This document shows positions 17,470-26,454 of a stretch of DNA of 64,000 nt, in pieces. The number at the start of each line of letters is the position of its first letter. Position 1 is the first letter of the stretch. Location of the stretch: contig CAJTGB010000006.1 in assembly GCA_910575835.1 (NCBI GenBank), positions 116,042-180,041 on the forward strand, read 5' to 3'. The translations under genes were made by a program, and so were the position numbers. Under the pieces are notes generated by a model. The model was not told where the DNA came from and searched no databases. It saw nothing but the letters and a program-made list of their open reading frames with translations. Source of the stretch: Lachnospiraceae bacterium. GTDB lineage: Bacteria; Bacillota; Clostridia; Lachnospirales; Lachnospiraceae.

Positions 17470-17772
17470 GGAGATCGGGATAACGACAGGGACAGACGGG
17501 TGATGGAGAGACGACAGACCGATGATAGACAGGTGATAGATAAGTGATCGGGATATAAATACGAAAAGAAAAGGCACGACCTGTATGTCGTGCCCTTTCT
17601 TTTTGGTATGTCATTGAGAGGTTTTCCTCGTTGCATTGCAGTTTTGTATATACAAAGCTGGGGAATGCTCCTCTAAAAGAGGCGTATATATTAATTGAGT
17701 ACGCTGCTGCAAGAACGTTCTTGGGGGAAACGATCGGCAAGCTGCGTAACTGCAAATACAACCGCAACGGTC
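17470..17772. other. Non-coding stretch after the prd operon
   Basis: It begins with purine-rich simple sequence (17476-17545, many GA/GACAG steps). A second perfect hairpin follows at 17573-17594 (GGCACGAC with GTCGTGCC) with CTTTCTTTTT behind it, a terminator for which no upstream gene is apparent. The rest includes the palindrome AAGAACGTTCTT near 17712. I see no convincing gene. Confidence 0.5.
17573..17605 (+). terminator. Second intrinsic terminator downstream of prdE
   Basis: Perfect 8-bp stem GGCACGAC/GTCGTGCC, loop CTGTAT, then CTTTCTTTTT. It may back up the first prdE terminator or end a small RNA from the gap. Confidence 0.8.
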
Positions 17773-17838
17773 ACTTAATGTATAAACTTTTCATGAAACA
17801 AACACTATGTAAGATTCGAAAAAGTTTATACATTTAAG
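17773..17838. repeat. Long inverted repeat of unknown role
   Basis: ATGTATAAACTTTT (17778-17791) is the exact reverse complement of AAAAGTTTATACAT (17820-17833), and the match extends with one indel to CTTAA on both sides. The 28-nt interior has no gene. It could be a small palindromic repeat element, an operator or a transcript end. Confidence 0.6.
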
Positions 17839-18011
17839 ATGTGTTTAATATATCATTTTTGTATTTTTATGTCAATACTATTGCAGAGTAAAAATAAATT
17901 TCATGCAAAATAACAATTATTTATTATAAGTGCACAATAGTTTTATGCAATTTGATGTTGGCCTTCTGACGCTGTAGGAGGTCTCCTGGCGGGAGAGAAC
18001 GTCTGAGGCTG

Positions 18012-18551
18012 TTATTTATCGAGTGACGGGGTTACAGGCCCGTATTTGATCTCAGGATGGTTATCAAGCATCCATTGTCTGAAGCTGTCGGTATCACCCT
18101 CGGTAAAGGATGCTTTGTCGATCATGACGCCTTCGTTGTATTCGTCTGTTGATAATCGGAAGTAGGATTTGGCTTCTTCGAATCTGAGGATTTGGTCCCA
18201 TTCGACCTTGTTATTGATCTTCCCATTGATATACAGAGAGATATTTTTATCGCCTACAATCACCTTACAGGTCCAATCCTTGCCGTCGAAGTAGTTCGCG
18301 CGGGTAAGGCGGAAGGTTTTGTCGGCGTGCATCCATCTGAAAAAAACTCCTCTGTATACTGCGACAAAAGTAAGGAAAGCGCCGATCGTCTGCCATCTTG
18401 CAGGGGCATTCACCCTCTCGAAATAGATCCAGCCAAAAATCCCCGCTACAAATATGACAAGGTACACATAAAAAATAGGTAACTTCCAAAACTTAGGAGT
18501 TGCCCACTTATCATAACGTCTTCGATTCATTATGTATTCATTTATGAACAT
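18012..18551 (-). CDS. YcxB-like two-helix membrane protein
   Basis: 179 residues; start ATG at 18551 with GGAG 8 nt upstream (an alternative ATG lies at 18530). Two transmembrane helices are visible near the N terminus (residues about 25-42 and 52-68). The C-terminal part is VEWDQILRFEEAKSYFRLSTDEY...MIDKASF, the pattern of YcxB-like cytoplasmic domains. The function of this family is unknown. It lies downstream of the TSUP gene on the same strand but behind a terminator. Confidence 0.75.
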   Translation of the reverse strand: MFINEYIMNRRRYDKWATPKFWKLPIFYVYLVIFVAGIFGWIYFERVNAPARWQTIGAFLTFVAVYRGVFFRWMHADKTFRLTRANYFDGKDWTCKVIVGDKNISLYINGKINNKVEWDQILRFEEAKSYFRLSTDEYNEGVMIDKASFTEGDTDSFRQWMLDNHPEIKYGPVTPSLDK

Positions 18552-18589
18552 CTTATTTTCTCCGATTTCTGAAATAAATATTTTGTAGT

Positions 18590-18629
18590 AAAAAACATAA
18601 ATGGCTGCCCGGTCGGAGCGGCCATTTAT
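18590..18629 (-). terminator. Terminator of the TSUP permease gene (minus strand)
   Basis: ATAAATGGC (18597-18605) pairs with GCCATTTAT (18621-18629). Read on the minus strand it is followed by six T. Confidence 0.82.
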
Positions 18630-18654
18630 GTATGTATTCTTATAATTAAATTGC

Positions 18655-19545
18655 TTAAGCTATTCCAGCCTTCCTATCCTTGTTAGCTGCGCTAAGCAGT
18701 GAGTATGATGTCCAAAGAAGAACTACACAGATCAGATTGATCAACCAGAACATCGGCAGGTTAGTGATGAGCTTCCATGCGATAAATACACCGATACATC
18801 CGCCGAGAGCGTTACCAACCGTATGCGGTACATCGTATCTGTGAGTCCTGATGAACTCGATAGAACATGCCGGCATCAGGCAGGCACATGATCCCATGAA
18901 TACTGGGAAACAAGCTCCGGCATCAACGCCGAGCAGAAGACAGGTAGCCATACATGGTGCATACAGACCGAAGCCGATATCCATGAGAGCGCCCCACAAA
19001 ATGTTAAGAGCGGCAGCCACGATCAATTTCCAACCGGTTAATCCGGTAGCCGTTCCGACGATTCCGAATGGTCCCACACCAGTGTTCTTACACAGCATGA
19101 TAATTGCAAGAGGAATCATAATAAAGCCAAGAGCGTATCTGATCTTGTTGCGAGGCCACTTCGTTACGATAGTCGCGAATCCGAAAGAGCCTACAGCGGC
19201 ACAGATATACATGATCCACAAGAACTTAGGATCACAGTCTACGGAAGCCGTGAAGATAAATGCCTCAAAAATAACAGGGAATGTATCTCCAACGTTCAGA
19301 GTACCAGGAATATCGATATCATCGATTTGGTTGAAAAGTTTGTACATGAACGTCGATGGGGCGAAAGAGCCGCAGCCAAGTGTGTCTAAGAAGTTAGCAA
19401 CGATACCTACTGCAAAACCAGATGCCCACTGCTTGCCGGTGGCATTCTTAAGACCGTCCATACGATTTTTAAAGATGTCGACGATAAGTCCGAGTCCGGT
19501 GCCGGCTGCCAGTACGCCGAATAAAATTTGTAGTGCTAGTAACAT
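18655..19545 (-). CDS. TSUP-family (TauE/SafE-like) permease
   Basis: 296 residues, hydrophobic throughout, with about eight membrane segments in two halves: GFAVGIVANFLDTLGCGSFAPST in the first and a related GALMDIGFGLYAPCMATCLLLG in the second. TSUP proteins move small organic or sulfur anions such as sulfite, taurine or sulfoacetate products. The start has GGAGGGAGAAATT in front. The substrate is unknown. It lies just beyond the prd operon, so an amino-acid-related anion is possible but not shown. Confidence 0.85.
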   Translation of the reverse strand: MLLALQILFGVLAAGTGLGLIVDIFKNRMDGLKNATGKQWASGFAVGIVANFLDTLGCGSFAPSTFMYKLFNQIDDIDIPGTLNVGDTFPVIFEAFIFTASVDCDPKFLWIMYICAAVGSFGFATIVTKWPRNKIRYALGFIMIPLAIIMLCKNTGVGPFGIVGTATGLTGWKLIVAAALNILWGALMDIGFGLYAPCMATCLLLGVDAGACFPVFMGSCACLMPACSIEFIRTHRYDVPHTVGNALGGCIGVFIAWKLITNLPMFWLINLICVVLLWTSYSLLSAANKDRKAGIA

Positions 19546-19628
19546 AATTTCTCCCTCCAGATCTTTTAGAATAGATTAGTATAGCTTCTTCAAAGACGAT
19601 ACCCCGATTTATCATCTCTGATATAATC

Positions 19629-19657
19629 AATTTATCATTATCGCACGAAAAAGTCAA
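19629..19657 (-). promoter_or_regulatory. Promoter of the TSUP permease gene
   Basis: On the minus strand TTGACT (19652-19657) and TAAATT (19629-19634) are 17 nt apart. Confidence 0.65.
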
Positions 19658-19771
19658 TGATTTCTTGTGTTTGTTTGGGCAAAATGCAATAATGCCGATG
19701 AATGCGCATTTTTGAGGTGTTTCCTGAGGACGGCTTGTACGAAAAAAAATACAAAAATTGCAAAAAAGGGC

Positions 19772-19800
19772 TTGAAAAATAAGCTTTCCTCAGATATACT
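19772..19800 (+). promoter_or_regulatory. Promoter of the S10 ribosomal operon
   Basis: TTGAAA (19772-19777) and TATACT (19795-19800) are separated by exactly 17 nt. No better promoter lies between it and rpsJ. Confidence 0.8.
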
Positions 19801-19805
19801 GAAAA

Positions 19806-20089
19806 AGCTGTGACATTGATAGCGTTGAAGCGAGAGGTTGCTGCTTATATATAGCAGGTTTTCCGTGGAGCGAATGTCAAGTTAGGAAACTGGCGACAAG
19901 TCACTGTAACACTGTAATCGTTGGTACTGCGCCGCAGATTAAGGACTGCATGTACCGCACGTAAGACAGCCTTTGACGGCTGGAAAGTGCTATATACGAC
20001 GTGTGAGGTTCTCACGACACACACGGGAGAGTGTACAGTCACCGCTTGTCGTACTGTTGAAAAGTACGAATAAGGAGGCGACTTTTTTT
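19806..20089 (+). promoter_or_regulatory. Structured leader of the S10 operon
   Basis: About 280 nt with several hairpins: CTGCT/AGCAG near 19845, CAGCC/GGCTG near 19971, GTGAG/CTCAC near 20004 and CGTACT/AGTACG just before the rpsJ ribosome binding site. Long r-protein leaders often bind a ribosomal protein for feedback control; L4 is the regulator in some bacteria. The regulator here is not identified. Confidence 0.5.
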
Positions 20090-20410
20090 ATGGCAAGTCA
20101 AGTAATGAGAATCACTTTGAAGGCGTATGACCATCAGATGGTAGATGCATCCGCCAGGAAAATCATCGAAACTGTTAAGAAGAACGGATCTAAGGTGAGC
20201 GGACCTGTACCGCTTCCGACTAAGAAGGAAGTTGTTACGATCTTAAGGGCTGTTCACAAGTATAAGGATTCCAGAGAGCAGTTCGAGCAGAGGACTCATA
20301 AGAGACTGATCGATATCATCGCACCGACCCAGAAGACGGTTGACGCGTTATCAAGGCTTGAGATGCCTGCAGGTGTGTATATTGATATCAAAATGAAAAG
20401 CAAACAGTAG
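20090..20410 (+). CDS. rpsJ: 30S ribosomal protein S10
   Basis: The start is the ATG at 20090 (AAGGAGG at 20072-20078). The 106 residues beginning [19 protein letters not shown] match S10, a 30S head protein that also acts as NusE in antitermination. It is the first gene of the S10-spc-alpha cluster. A small GAGCG/CGCTC hairpin follows in the gap before rplC. Confidence 0.98.
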   Translation: MASQVMRITLKAYDHQMVDASARKIIETVKKNGSKVSGPVPLPTKKEVVTILRAVHKYKDSREQFEQRTHKRLIDIIAPTQKTVDALSRLEMPAGVYIDIKMKSKQ

Positions 20411-20471
20411 TTCCTATCATTTAGGATGAGCGTGATATGCGCTCCGCTGTAAATAACAGGAGGTAATTATA

Positions 20472-21152
20472 ATGAAGAAAGCTATCTTAGCTACAAAAGT
20501 CGGAATGACTCAGATCTTCAACGAAGACGGCACGCTGACACCGGTTACTGTTCTTCAGGCCGGACCTTGTGTGGTAACACAGATCAAGACGGTTGAGAAT
20601 GACGGTTATGAAGCTGTTCAGGTCGGATTCGTTGACAAGAAGGACAGGATTGTCAACAAGGATAAGAGTGGTAAGAAGGAAATCGTTCATCGCCATGGTG
20701 TTACTAAGGCAGAACAGGGACATTTCGCAAAAGCAGGTGTTACCGGCAAGAGATTTGTGAGAGAATTCAAGTTTGACAATGCAGGCGAGTATGAACTGGG
20801 ACAGGAGATCAAGGCGGATATCTTCGCGGCAGGCGATAAGATCGATGCGACGGCTATCTCCAAAGGTAAGGGATTCCAGGGTGCGATCAAGAGACATAAT
20901 CAGCACAGAGGACCTATGACACATGGTTCCAAGTTCCACCGTCATGCCGGTTCTAACGGTGCGGCATCTGATCCGAGCAAGGTATTCAAGGGTAAGAAGA
21001 TGCCTGGTCAGATGGGTAACAAGAGAATCACGATCCAGAATCTTGAAGTTGTACGCGTAGACGCGGAGAACAACCTGCTTCTGATCAAGGGTTCTGTACC
21101 GGGACCGAAGAAGTCTTTAGTAACTATTAAAGAAGCAGTAAAAGCTATTTAA
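20472..21152 (+). CDS. rplC: 50S ribosomal protein L3
   Basis: 226 residues starting [20 protein letters not shown], with the L3 signature region [20 protein letters not shown] near residues 142-161. L3 helps start 23S assembly near the peptidyl transferase centre. It is slightly longer than the common 205-210 residues. A normal Shine-Dalgarno (CAGGAGG) precedes it. Confidence 0.98.
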   Translation: MKKAILATKVGMTQIFNEDGTLTPVTVLQAGPCVVTQIKTVENDGYEAVQVGFVDKKDRIVNKDKSGKKEIVHRHGVTKAEQGHFAKAGVTGKRFVREFKFDNAGEYELGQEIKADIFAAGDKIDATAISKGKGFQGAIKRHNQHRGPMTHGSKFHRHAGSNGAASDPSKVFKGKKMPGQMGNKRITIQNLEVVRVDAENNLLLIKGSVPGPKKSLVTIKEAVKAI

Positions 21153-21181
21153 GCTTTGGCGAAGGAAGGAGGACACTAGAG

Positions 21182-21802
21182 ATGGCAAACGTATCCGTTT
21201 ATAACATCGAAGGCAAAGAGGTTGGTACGATCGACTTAAACGATGCTGTATTTGGTGTGGAAGTGAATGAGCATCTTGTACACATGGCAGTTGTCAGCCA
21301 GCTTGCAAATAAACGCCAGGGAACGCAGAAGGCCAAGACGCGTTCTGAAGTTTCCGGAGGCGGCAGAAAACCATGGAGACAGAAGGGGACCGGTCATGCA
21401 AGACAGGGTTCAACGAGAGCTCCGCAGTGGACGGGCGGCGGCGTAGTATTCGCGCCTGTACCGAGAGATTATTCATTCAAGATGAATAAGAAGGAGAAGA
21501 GAGCAGCGCTTAAGTCCGCTCTTACATCCAGAGTAGAGGAGAAGAAGTTCATCGTGATCGACGAGATCAGCTTTGATGAGATCAAGACGAAGAAATTCGC
21601 TAATATCCTGAAGAATTTAGATGTATCCAAGGCATTGGTAGTATTAGAGGACGGTAATAAGAATGCAGAGCTGTCTGCAAGAAATATCGCGGATGTGAAG
21701 ACTGCAAGAACTAATACCATCAATGTGTATGATATCCTGAAGTACAACACAGTGATCGCAACGAAAGCTGCTGTTGCCAGCATCGAGGAGGTGTACGCAT
21801 AA
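21182..21802 (+). CDS. rplD: 50S ribosomal protein L4
   Basis: 206 residues (MANVSVYNIEGKEVG...). The extended loop GGRKPWRQKGTGHARQGSTR, which reaches the peptide exit tunnel, is present near residue 60. In some bacteria L4 represses its own operon by binding the leader. The stop codon overlaps the rplW start (TAATG). Confidence 0.98.
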   Translation: MANVSVYNIEGKEVGTIDLNDAVFGVEVNEHLVHMAVVSQLANKRQGTQKAKTRSEVSGGGRKPWRQKGTGHARQGSTRAPQWTGGGVVFAPVPRDYSFKMNKKEKRAALKSALTSRVEEKKFIVIDEISFDEIKTKKFANILKNLDVSKALVVLEDGNKNAELSARNIADVKTARTNTINVYDILKYNTVIATKAAVASIEEVYA

Positions 21803-22107
21803 TGGCTAATATTCAATATTATGATGTGATCCTTAAACCGGTTGTAACAGAGAAGAGTATGGAGCTGATGGGAGAGAAGAAGTATACGTTCTTAGTTCAC
21901 CCGGAAGCAACCAAGTCTCAGGTAAAAGAAGCTGTTGAGAAGATGTTCAACGGAACCAAGGTGGAGAGCGTGAACACAATGAACTGCCCGGGCAAGAAGA
22001 GAAGAGTGCGCGGAACCATGCAGTTTGGAAAGACAGCTAAGACGAAGAAAGCGATTGTGAAGCTTACAGCTGACAGCGCAGAGATCGAGATTTTTGAGGG
22101 CCTGTAA
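21802..22107 (+). CDS. rplW: 50S ribosomal protein L23
   Basis: 101 residues, MANIQYYDVILKPVVTEKS at the N terminus and GKKRRVRGTMQFGKT near the C terminus. L23 lies at the tunnel exit and docks trigger factor and SRP. It is coupled to rplD by a 1-nt overlap. It is separated from rplB by an unusually long 396-nt gap filled with repeats. Confidence 0.98.
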   Translation: MANIQYYDVILKPVVTEKSMELMGEKKYTFLVHPEATKSQVKEAVEKMFNGTKVESVNTMNCPGKKRRVRGTMQFGKTAKTKKAIVKLTADSAEIEIFEGL

Positions 22108-22165
22108 GACTTGGCGAAGACAAGCGCAGCGCAGGCTGAGCCGTAGTCGGGGCCCGTTCGGTGAG

Positions 22166-22190
22166 CTTAGCGAGGTTCTTCCGAGCTTAG
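22166..22190 (+). repeat. CTTAG-type palindromic element, copy in rplW-rplB gap
   Basis: CTTAGCGAGGT and CGAGCTTAG flank a 5-nt core. It is a copy, in forward orientation, of the element found in at least five other ribosomal gene gaps (25376, 27219, 34501, 35032, 36720). A surrounding GTTCG (22156)/CGAAC (22196) pairing could enclose it. Confidence 0.7.
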
Positions 22191-22242
22191 CGAAGCGAAC
22201 ATTCACCGCGCAGAAGTGAATATAACCGAGAAAATGATGGAG

Positions 22243-22444
22243 CACTAAGCTCGTGAGGGGACTGGCAAGGAGACACCATGGCTACTAAGCTCGTGAAGGA
22301 CCTCGCTAAGTATCCAGGTGCGCTTTCGCACTAAGCTCGTGAAAGACCTCGCAAGGAAACACCATGGCTACTAAGCTCGTGAAGGACCTCGCTAAGTATC
22401 CAGGTGTATTTTCACACTAAGCTCGTGAGGGACCTCGCTAAGTG
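22243..22444. repeat. 86-bp tandem repeat between rplW and rplB
   Basis: Two full units (22243-22328 and 22329-22414) and a partial third (22415-22444), each starting CACTAAGCTCGTGA. Each full unit holds the string CTAAGCTCGTGA twice, once with GACCTCGCTAAG behind it. That is the reverse complement of the CTTAGCGAGGT...CGAGCTTAG element seen elsewhere in this gene cluster. The units also share ACACCATGGCTACTAAG. No plausible long reading frame was seen. Confidence 0.88.
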
Positions 22445-22503
22445 TTCAATATACGGTGCAATTCCGTGACAATAATAATTAGGATTCGAAAGGAGAAGCA
22501 ATC

Positions 22504-23346
22504 ATGGGAATTAAAACATACCGCCCATATACGCCTTCCAGAAGACAGATGACTGGTTCTGATTTCGCAGAGATCACCAAGAAGACACCGGAGAAGTCTT
22601 TGTTAGCTCCTAAGAGCAGACAGGCAGGACGTAACAATCAAGGTAAGATTACAGTTAGACACCGCGGAGGCGGCGCTAAGAGAAAATATAGAATCATCGA
22701 CTTCAAGAGGAGAAAAGACGGTATCCACGCAACTGTTCTTGGTATCGAGTATGATCCGAACAGATCTGCCAATATCGCTCTGATCTGCTATGAAGACGGC
22801 GAGAAGGCATATATCATTGCTCCGGAAGGACTGAAGGATGGAATGAAGGTCATGAACGGACCGGAGGCCGAGGTAAGAGTCGGCAATTGTCTCCCTCTTT
22901 CTGAGATTCCGGTAGGTACTCAGATTCACAATATCGAGCTCTATCCTGGAAAAGGCGGTCAGCTGGTTCGTTCCGCTGGTAACAGCGCACAGTTGATGGC
23001 TAAGGAAGGCAAGTATGCAACTTTGAGACTCCCGTCAGGGGAGATGAGAATGGTTCCGATCAATTGCCGCGCATCTATCGGTGTTGTAGGCAACGGAGAT
23101 CACAACCTGATCAATATCGGTAAAGCAGGACGTAAACGCCACATGGGATTCAGACCGACAGTCCGCGGTTCTGTTATGAACCCGAATGACCATCCGCACG
23201 GCGGTGGTGAAGGTAAGACAGGAATCGGCCGCCCGGGTCCATGTACACCTTGGGGCAAGCCAGCACTTGGCCTTAAGACAAGGAAGAAGAACAAGTCATC
23301 TAACAAGCTGATCGTAAGAAGAAGAGATGGCAGAGCAATCAAATAA
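22504..23346 (+). CDS. rplB: 50S ribosomal protein L2
   Basis: 280 residues ([20 protein letters not shown]...), with the conserved [20 protein letters not shown] near residue 220 including the histidine important for peptidyl transferase activity. It follows AAAGGAG after the repeat-filled gap, so its mRNA has its own long 5' stretch. Confidence 0.98.
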   Translation: MGIKTYRPYTPSRRQMTGSDFAEITKKTPEKSLLAPKSRQAGRNNQGKITVRHRGGGAKRKYRIIDFKRRKDGIHATVLGIEYDPNRSANIALICYEDGEKAYIIAPEGLKDGMKVMNGPEAEVRVGNCLPLSEIPVGTQIHNIELYPGKGGQLVRSAGNSAQLMAKEGKYATLRLPSGEMRMVPINCRASIGVVGNGDHNLINIGKAGRKRHMGFRPTVRGSVMNPNDHPHGGGEGKTGIGRPGPCTPWGKPALGLKTRKKNKSSNKLIVRRRDGRAIK

Positions 23347-23370
23347 TTTTCATGGAGGAGGTTATAACCT

Positions 23371-23652
23371 ATGGCACGTTCAGTTAAAAAAGGACCATTC
23401 GCAGATGCAAGTCTGCTTAAGAAGATTGATGCAATGAACGCTTCCGGTGACAAGTCTGTGATCAAGACCTGGTCCCGCCGTTCTACGATCTTCCCAAGCA
23501 TGGTTGGACATACAATTGCCGTACATGACGGAAGAAAACATGTACCTGTATATGTGACAGAAGATATGGTTGGACACAAGCTCGGCGAGTTTGTTGCTAC
23601 CAGAACATACAGAGGACATGGAAAAGACGAAAAGAAATCAAGAGTTAGATAA
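23371..23652 (+). CDS. rpsS: 30S ribosomal protein S19
   Basis: 93 residues starting [20 protein letters not shown], the S19 signature, with [22 protein letters not shown]. It forms a head complex with S13. It is 24 nt after rplB with GGAGGAGG-like spacing. Confidence 0.98.
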   Translation: MARSVKKGPFADASLLKKIDAMNASGDKSVIKTWSRRSTIFPSMVGHTIAVHDGRKHVPVYVTEDMVGHKLGEFVATRTYRGHGKDEKKSRVR

Positions 23653-23678
23653 TCATATTGTGAAAGGAGGGTTCATCC

Positions 23679-24065
23679 ATGGCAAAAGGACACAGATCCC
23701 AAATCAAGAGAGAAAGAAATGCTAACAAAGATACGAGACCTTCTGCTAAGTTATCTTATGCGAGAGTTTCCGTTCAGAAAGCATGTTATGTATTGGATGC
23801 CATCAGAGGTAAGGATGTAACAACAGCGCTTGGTATTTTAACTTACAATCCAAGATATGCTTCTAGTTTGATAAAGAAATTACTGGAATCAGCAATTGCA
23901 AATGCTGAGAACAACAACGGTATGAATGCTGAGAATCTTTATATTGCAGAGGCTTACGCAAACAAAGGACCAACAATGAAGAGAATCAGACCGAGGGCAC
24001 AGGGAAGGGCTTACAGGATCGAGAAGAGAATGAGCCACATTACGCTGGTGCTTGATGAAAGATAA
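23679..24065 (+). CDS. rplV: 50S ribosomal protein L22
   Basis: 128 residues. The core AKLSYARVSVQKACYVLDAIRG... and the tunnel-lining hairpin with PTMKRIRPRAQGRAYRI are normal. It has a basic N-terminal extension of about 20 residues (MAKGHRSQIKRERNANKDTR) compared with the usual 110-113 residue form. It follows AAAGGAGGG and ends 12 nt before rpsC. Confidence 0.97.
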   Translation: MAKGHRSQIKRERNANKDTRPSAKLSYARVSVQKACYVLDAIRGKDVTTALGILTYNPRYASSLIKKLLESAIANAENNNGMNAENLYIAEAYANKGPTMKRIRPRAQGRAYRIEKRMSHITLVLDER

Positions 24066-24077
24066 GGAGGGGCAATC

Positions 24078-24731
24078 ATGGGACAGAAAGTTAATCCTCA
24101 TGGCTTGAGAGTCGGTATTATCAAAGACTGGGATTCTAAGTGGTATGCAGAGAAAGATTTCGCAGATTACTTAGTAGAAGACCATGAAATCAGAACGTAT
24201 CTTAAGAAGAGATTATACAGCGCCGGTGTTTCTAGGATTGAGATCGAGAGAGCATCCGACCGTGTTAAGATCATCATTTATACAGCGAAGCCGGGCGTAG
24301 TAATCGGTAAGGGCGGCGCTGAGATCGAGAAAGTAAAAGGCGAACTTACACAGTTTACCAATAAGAAGTTAGTTGTTGATATCAAGGAGATCAAGAGACC
24401 GGACAAAGATGCCCAGCTTGTAGCAGAGAATATCGCGTTACAGCTTGAAAACCGTATCTCTTTCAGACGTGCAATGAAGTCTTGCATGTCAAGAACCATG
24501 AAGTCAGGTGCGCTTGGAGTTAAGACATCCGTATCAGGACGTCTTGGCGGAGCTGATATGGCTCGTACAGAGTTCTACAGCGAGGGAACGATTCCTCTTC
24601 AGACACTGAGAGCAGACATTGACTACGGATTCGCTGAAGCAGACACAACTTATGGAAAAGTTGGCGTCAAGGTATGGATCTATAAAGGCGAAGTTCTTCC
24701 GGAAAAAGCAGCAAAGGAAGGAGAGAGATAA
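24078..24731 (+). CDS. rpsC: 30S ribosomal protein S3
   Basis: 217 residues beginning [20 protein letters not shown], with the KH motif [14 protein letters not shown] near residue 75. S3 lines the mRNA entry channel. The start is preceded by AAGGAGG. Confidence 0.98.
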   Translation: MGQKVNPHGLRVGIIKDWDSKWYAEKDFADYLVEDHEIRTYLKKRLYSAGVSRIEIERASDRVKIIIYTAKPGVVIGKGGAEIEKVKGELTQFTNKKLVVDIKEIKRPDKDAQLVAENIALQLENRISFRRAMKSCMSRTMKSGALGVKTSVSGRLGGADMARTEFYSEGTIPLQTLRADIDYGFAEADTTYGKVGVKVWIYKGEVLPEKAAKEGER

Positions 24732-24734
24732 ATC

Positions 24735-25172
24735 ATGTTAATGCCAAAGAGAGTAAAACGTCGTAAACAATTCCGTGGTTCAATGAAGGGAAAAGCTCTT
24801 CGCGGAAACAAGATTACTAACGGTGAATATGGTATCGTTGCAATGGAACCATGCTGGATCAAATCCAATCAGATCGAGGCTGCACGTATTGCTATGACTC
24901 GTTATATCAAGCGTGGCGGTAAAGTATGGATCAAGATATTCCCGGATAAACCTGTAACTACGAAACCAGCTGAGACACGTATGGGTTCTGGTAAAGGAAC
25001 CTTAGAATACTGGGTAGCAGTTGTGAAACCGGGCCGCGTAATGTTCGAGATTGCCGGCGTATCAGAGGAAGTTGCGAGAGAAGCTCTTCGTCTGGCTACA
25101 CACAAGCTGCCATGTAAATGTAAAGTAGTTTCTCGCGCAGACTTAGAAGGCGGTGATAACAGTGAAAATTAA
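24735..25172 (+). CDS. rplP: 50S ribosomal protein L16
   Basis: 145 residues ([20 protein letters not shown]...), with [19 protein letters not shown] near residue 80. It starts 3 nt after rpsC and its end overlaps the start of rpmC, so the three are tightly coupled. Confidence 0.98.
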   Translation: MLMPKRVKRRKQFRGSMKGKALRGNKITNGEYGIVAMEPCWIKSNQIEAARIAMTRYIKRGGKVWIKIFPDKPVTTKPAETRMGSGKGTLEYWVAVVKPGRVMFEIAGVSEEVAREALRLATHKLPCKCKVVSRADLEGGDNSEN

Positions 25173-25365
25173 TGCATTTGTAGAAGATTTAAGAACAAAA
25201 TCAGCTGCAGAGCTGAACGAAGAATTAGTAGCTGCTAAAAAGGAACTCTTTAATCTGAGATTCCAGAACGCAACGAATCAGTTAGATAATACAAGCAGAA
25301 TCAAGGAAGTAAGAAGAAATATAGCCAGGATCCAGACTGTGATCACGCAGGCACAAAAAGGTTAG
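25162..25365 (+). CDS. rpmC: 50S ribosomal protein L29
   Basis: 67 residues from the GTG at 25162, reading [19 protein letters not shown], with the L29 core [19 protein letters not shown]. An in-frame GTG at 25153 is too close to the AAGG to be likely. It overlaps rplP by 11 nt. The palindromic intercistronic element begins 4 nt after the stop. Confidence 0.96.
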   Translation: MKINAFVEDLRTKSAAELNEELVAAKKELFNLRFQNATNQLDNTSRIKEVRRNIARIQTVITQAQKG

Positions 25366-25369
25366 GCAT

Positions 25370-25435
25370 AAAAAACTTAGTGAGGTATTGTCGAACTTAG
25401 TTTTTTAGCCGTTCTCTGAACAGAGTGAAGAGAAC
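25370..25435 (+). repeat. Two-hairpin intercistronic element, rpmC-rpsQ copy
   Basis: Hairpin 1 (25370-25406) is A6-CTTAG ... CTTAG-T6 with core GAGGTATTGTCGA. Hairpin 2 (25411-25435) is GTTCTCT ... AGAGAAC. The joining text TTAGCC is shared with the rpsK-rpsD copy. Confidence 0.82.
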
Positions 25436-25463
25436 ATCCTTAGACGTAGAAAGGAGATAGACC

Positions 25464-25718
25464 GTGGAAAGAAATCTTAGAAAAACCCGTGTGGGTAAGG
25501 TTGTCAGCAATAAAATGGATAAGACCATTGTTGTTGCGGTTGAAGATCATGTAAAACATCCGCTTTATAAGAAGATCGTTAAAAGAACTTATAAATTAAA
25601 AGCTCACGATGAAGCAAACGAATGCAACATCGGCGACAAGGTAAAAGTTATGGAGACAAGACCGCTCTCTAAGGATAAGAGATGGAGACTTGTCGAGGTT
25701 ATGGAAAAAGTGAAATAG
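25464..25718 (+). CDS. rpsQ: 30S ribosomal protein S17
   Basis: 84 residues starting at a GTG ([20 protein letters not shown]), with the S17 motif [27 protein letters not shown] lies 10 nt upstream. It binds 16S rRNA helix 11 and the body of the 30S subunit. Confidence 0.97.
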   Translation: MERNLRKTRVGKVVSNKMDKTIVVAVEDHVKHPLYKKIVKRTYKLKAHDEANECNIGDKVKVMETRPLSKDKRWRLVEVMEKVK

Positions 25719-25737
25719 TATAAGGAGGGAAACCTGC

Positions 25738-26106
25738 ATGATACAGCAAGAAAGCAGACTGAGAGTAGCAGACAACACAGGTGCGAAAGAATTACTGTGT
25801 ATCCGCGTACTTGGCGGTTCAACAAGAAGGTATGCAAGTATTGGCGATGTAATTATTGCGACCGTTAAAGATGCAACACCAGGCGGCGTTGTTAAAAAAG
25901 GCGATGTAGTGAAGGCTGTTGTTGTCCGTACCGTGAAGAGCACACGCCGTAAAGATGGTTCATACATCCGTTTTGACGAGAATGCTGCTGTTATTATAAA
26001 AGAAGACAAGACACCAAGAGGAACCCGTATCTTTGGACCAGTAGCGAGAGAACTCCGTGACAAGCAGTTCATGAGGATCGTTTCTCTGGCTCCGGAAGTA
26101 CTATAA
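25738..26106 (+). CDS. rplN: 50S ribosomal protein L14
   Basis: 122 residues ([20 protein letters not shown]...), with the signature [20 protein letters not shown]14 forms part of bridge B8. It follows AAGGAGG after rpsQ and ends 13 nt before rplX. Confidence 0.98.
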   Translation: MIQQESRLRVADNTGAKELLCIRVLGGSTRRYASIGDVIIATVKDATPGGVVKKGDVVKAVVVRTVKSTRRKDGSYIRFDENAAVIIKEDKTPRGTRIFGPVARELRDKQFMRIVSLAPEVL

Positions 26107-26119
26107 GGAGGTGCACGAG

Positions 26120-26431
26120 ATGTCAATGTTAAAGATCAAGAAGGGTGATACCGTTAAGGTTATCGCCGGCAAGGATGTAGATAAAGAGGGGAAGGTTATC
26201 GCCGTAAACCAGAAGGCCGGCAAGGTCGTTGTGGAAGGCGTTAATATGCTGACAAAGCACACAAAGCCAAGCGCTGCGAATCAGAATGGCGGAATCATCC
26301 ATCAGGAAGGCCCGATCGACGCCTCTAATGTAATGTATGTGCATAAGGGAAAAGCGACCAGAGTGGGATTCAAGATGGACGGAGATAAGAAGGTTCGTTA
26401 TGCAAAATCAACAGGCGAAGTGATTGATTAA
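26120..26431 (+). CDS. rplX: 50S ribosomal protein L24
   Basis: 103 residues from the ATG at 26120, 8 nt after AAGGAGG; an upstream in-frame GTG at 26111 overlaps the ribosome binding site. The N-terminal KOW motif is MLKIKKGDTVKVIAGKD...GKV. L24 starts 50S assembly. Confidence 0.97.
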   Translation: MSMLKIKKGDTVKVIAGKDVDKEGKVIAVNQKAGKVVVEGVNMLTKHTKPSAANQNGGIIHQEGPIDASNVMYVHKGKATRVGFKMDGDKKVRYAKSTGEVID

Positions 26432-26454
26432 TCTGAGGAAGGAGGGCCAGTGCT

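Noticed and set aside
17631..17837. 68-residue open frame in the gap after prdE
   Set aside because: It runs across the long inverted repeat, has no ribosome binding site and resembles no protein I know.
22243..22444. CRISPR array in the rplW-rplB gap
   Set aside because: Units are head-to-tail 86-bp copies without unique spacers, and no cas genes are present.
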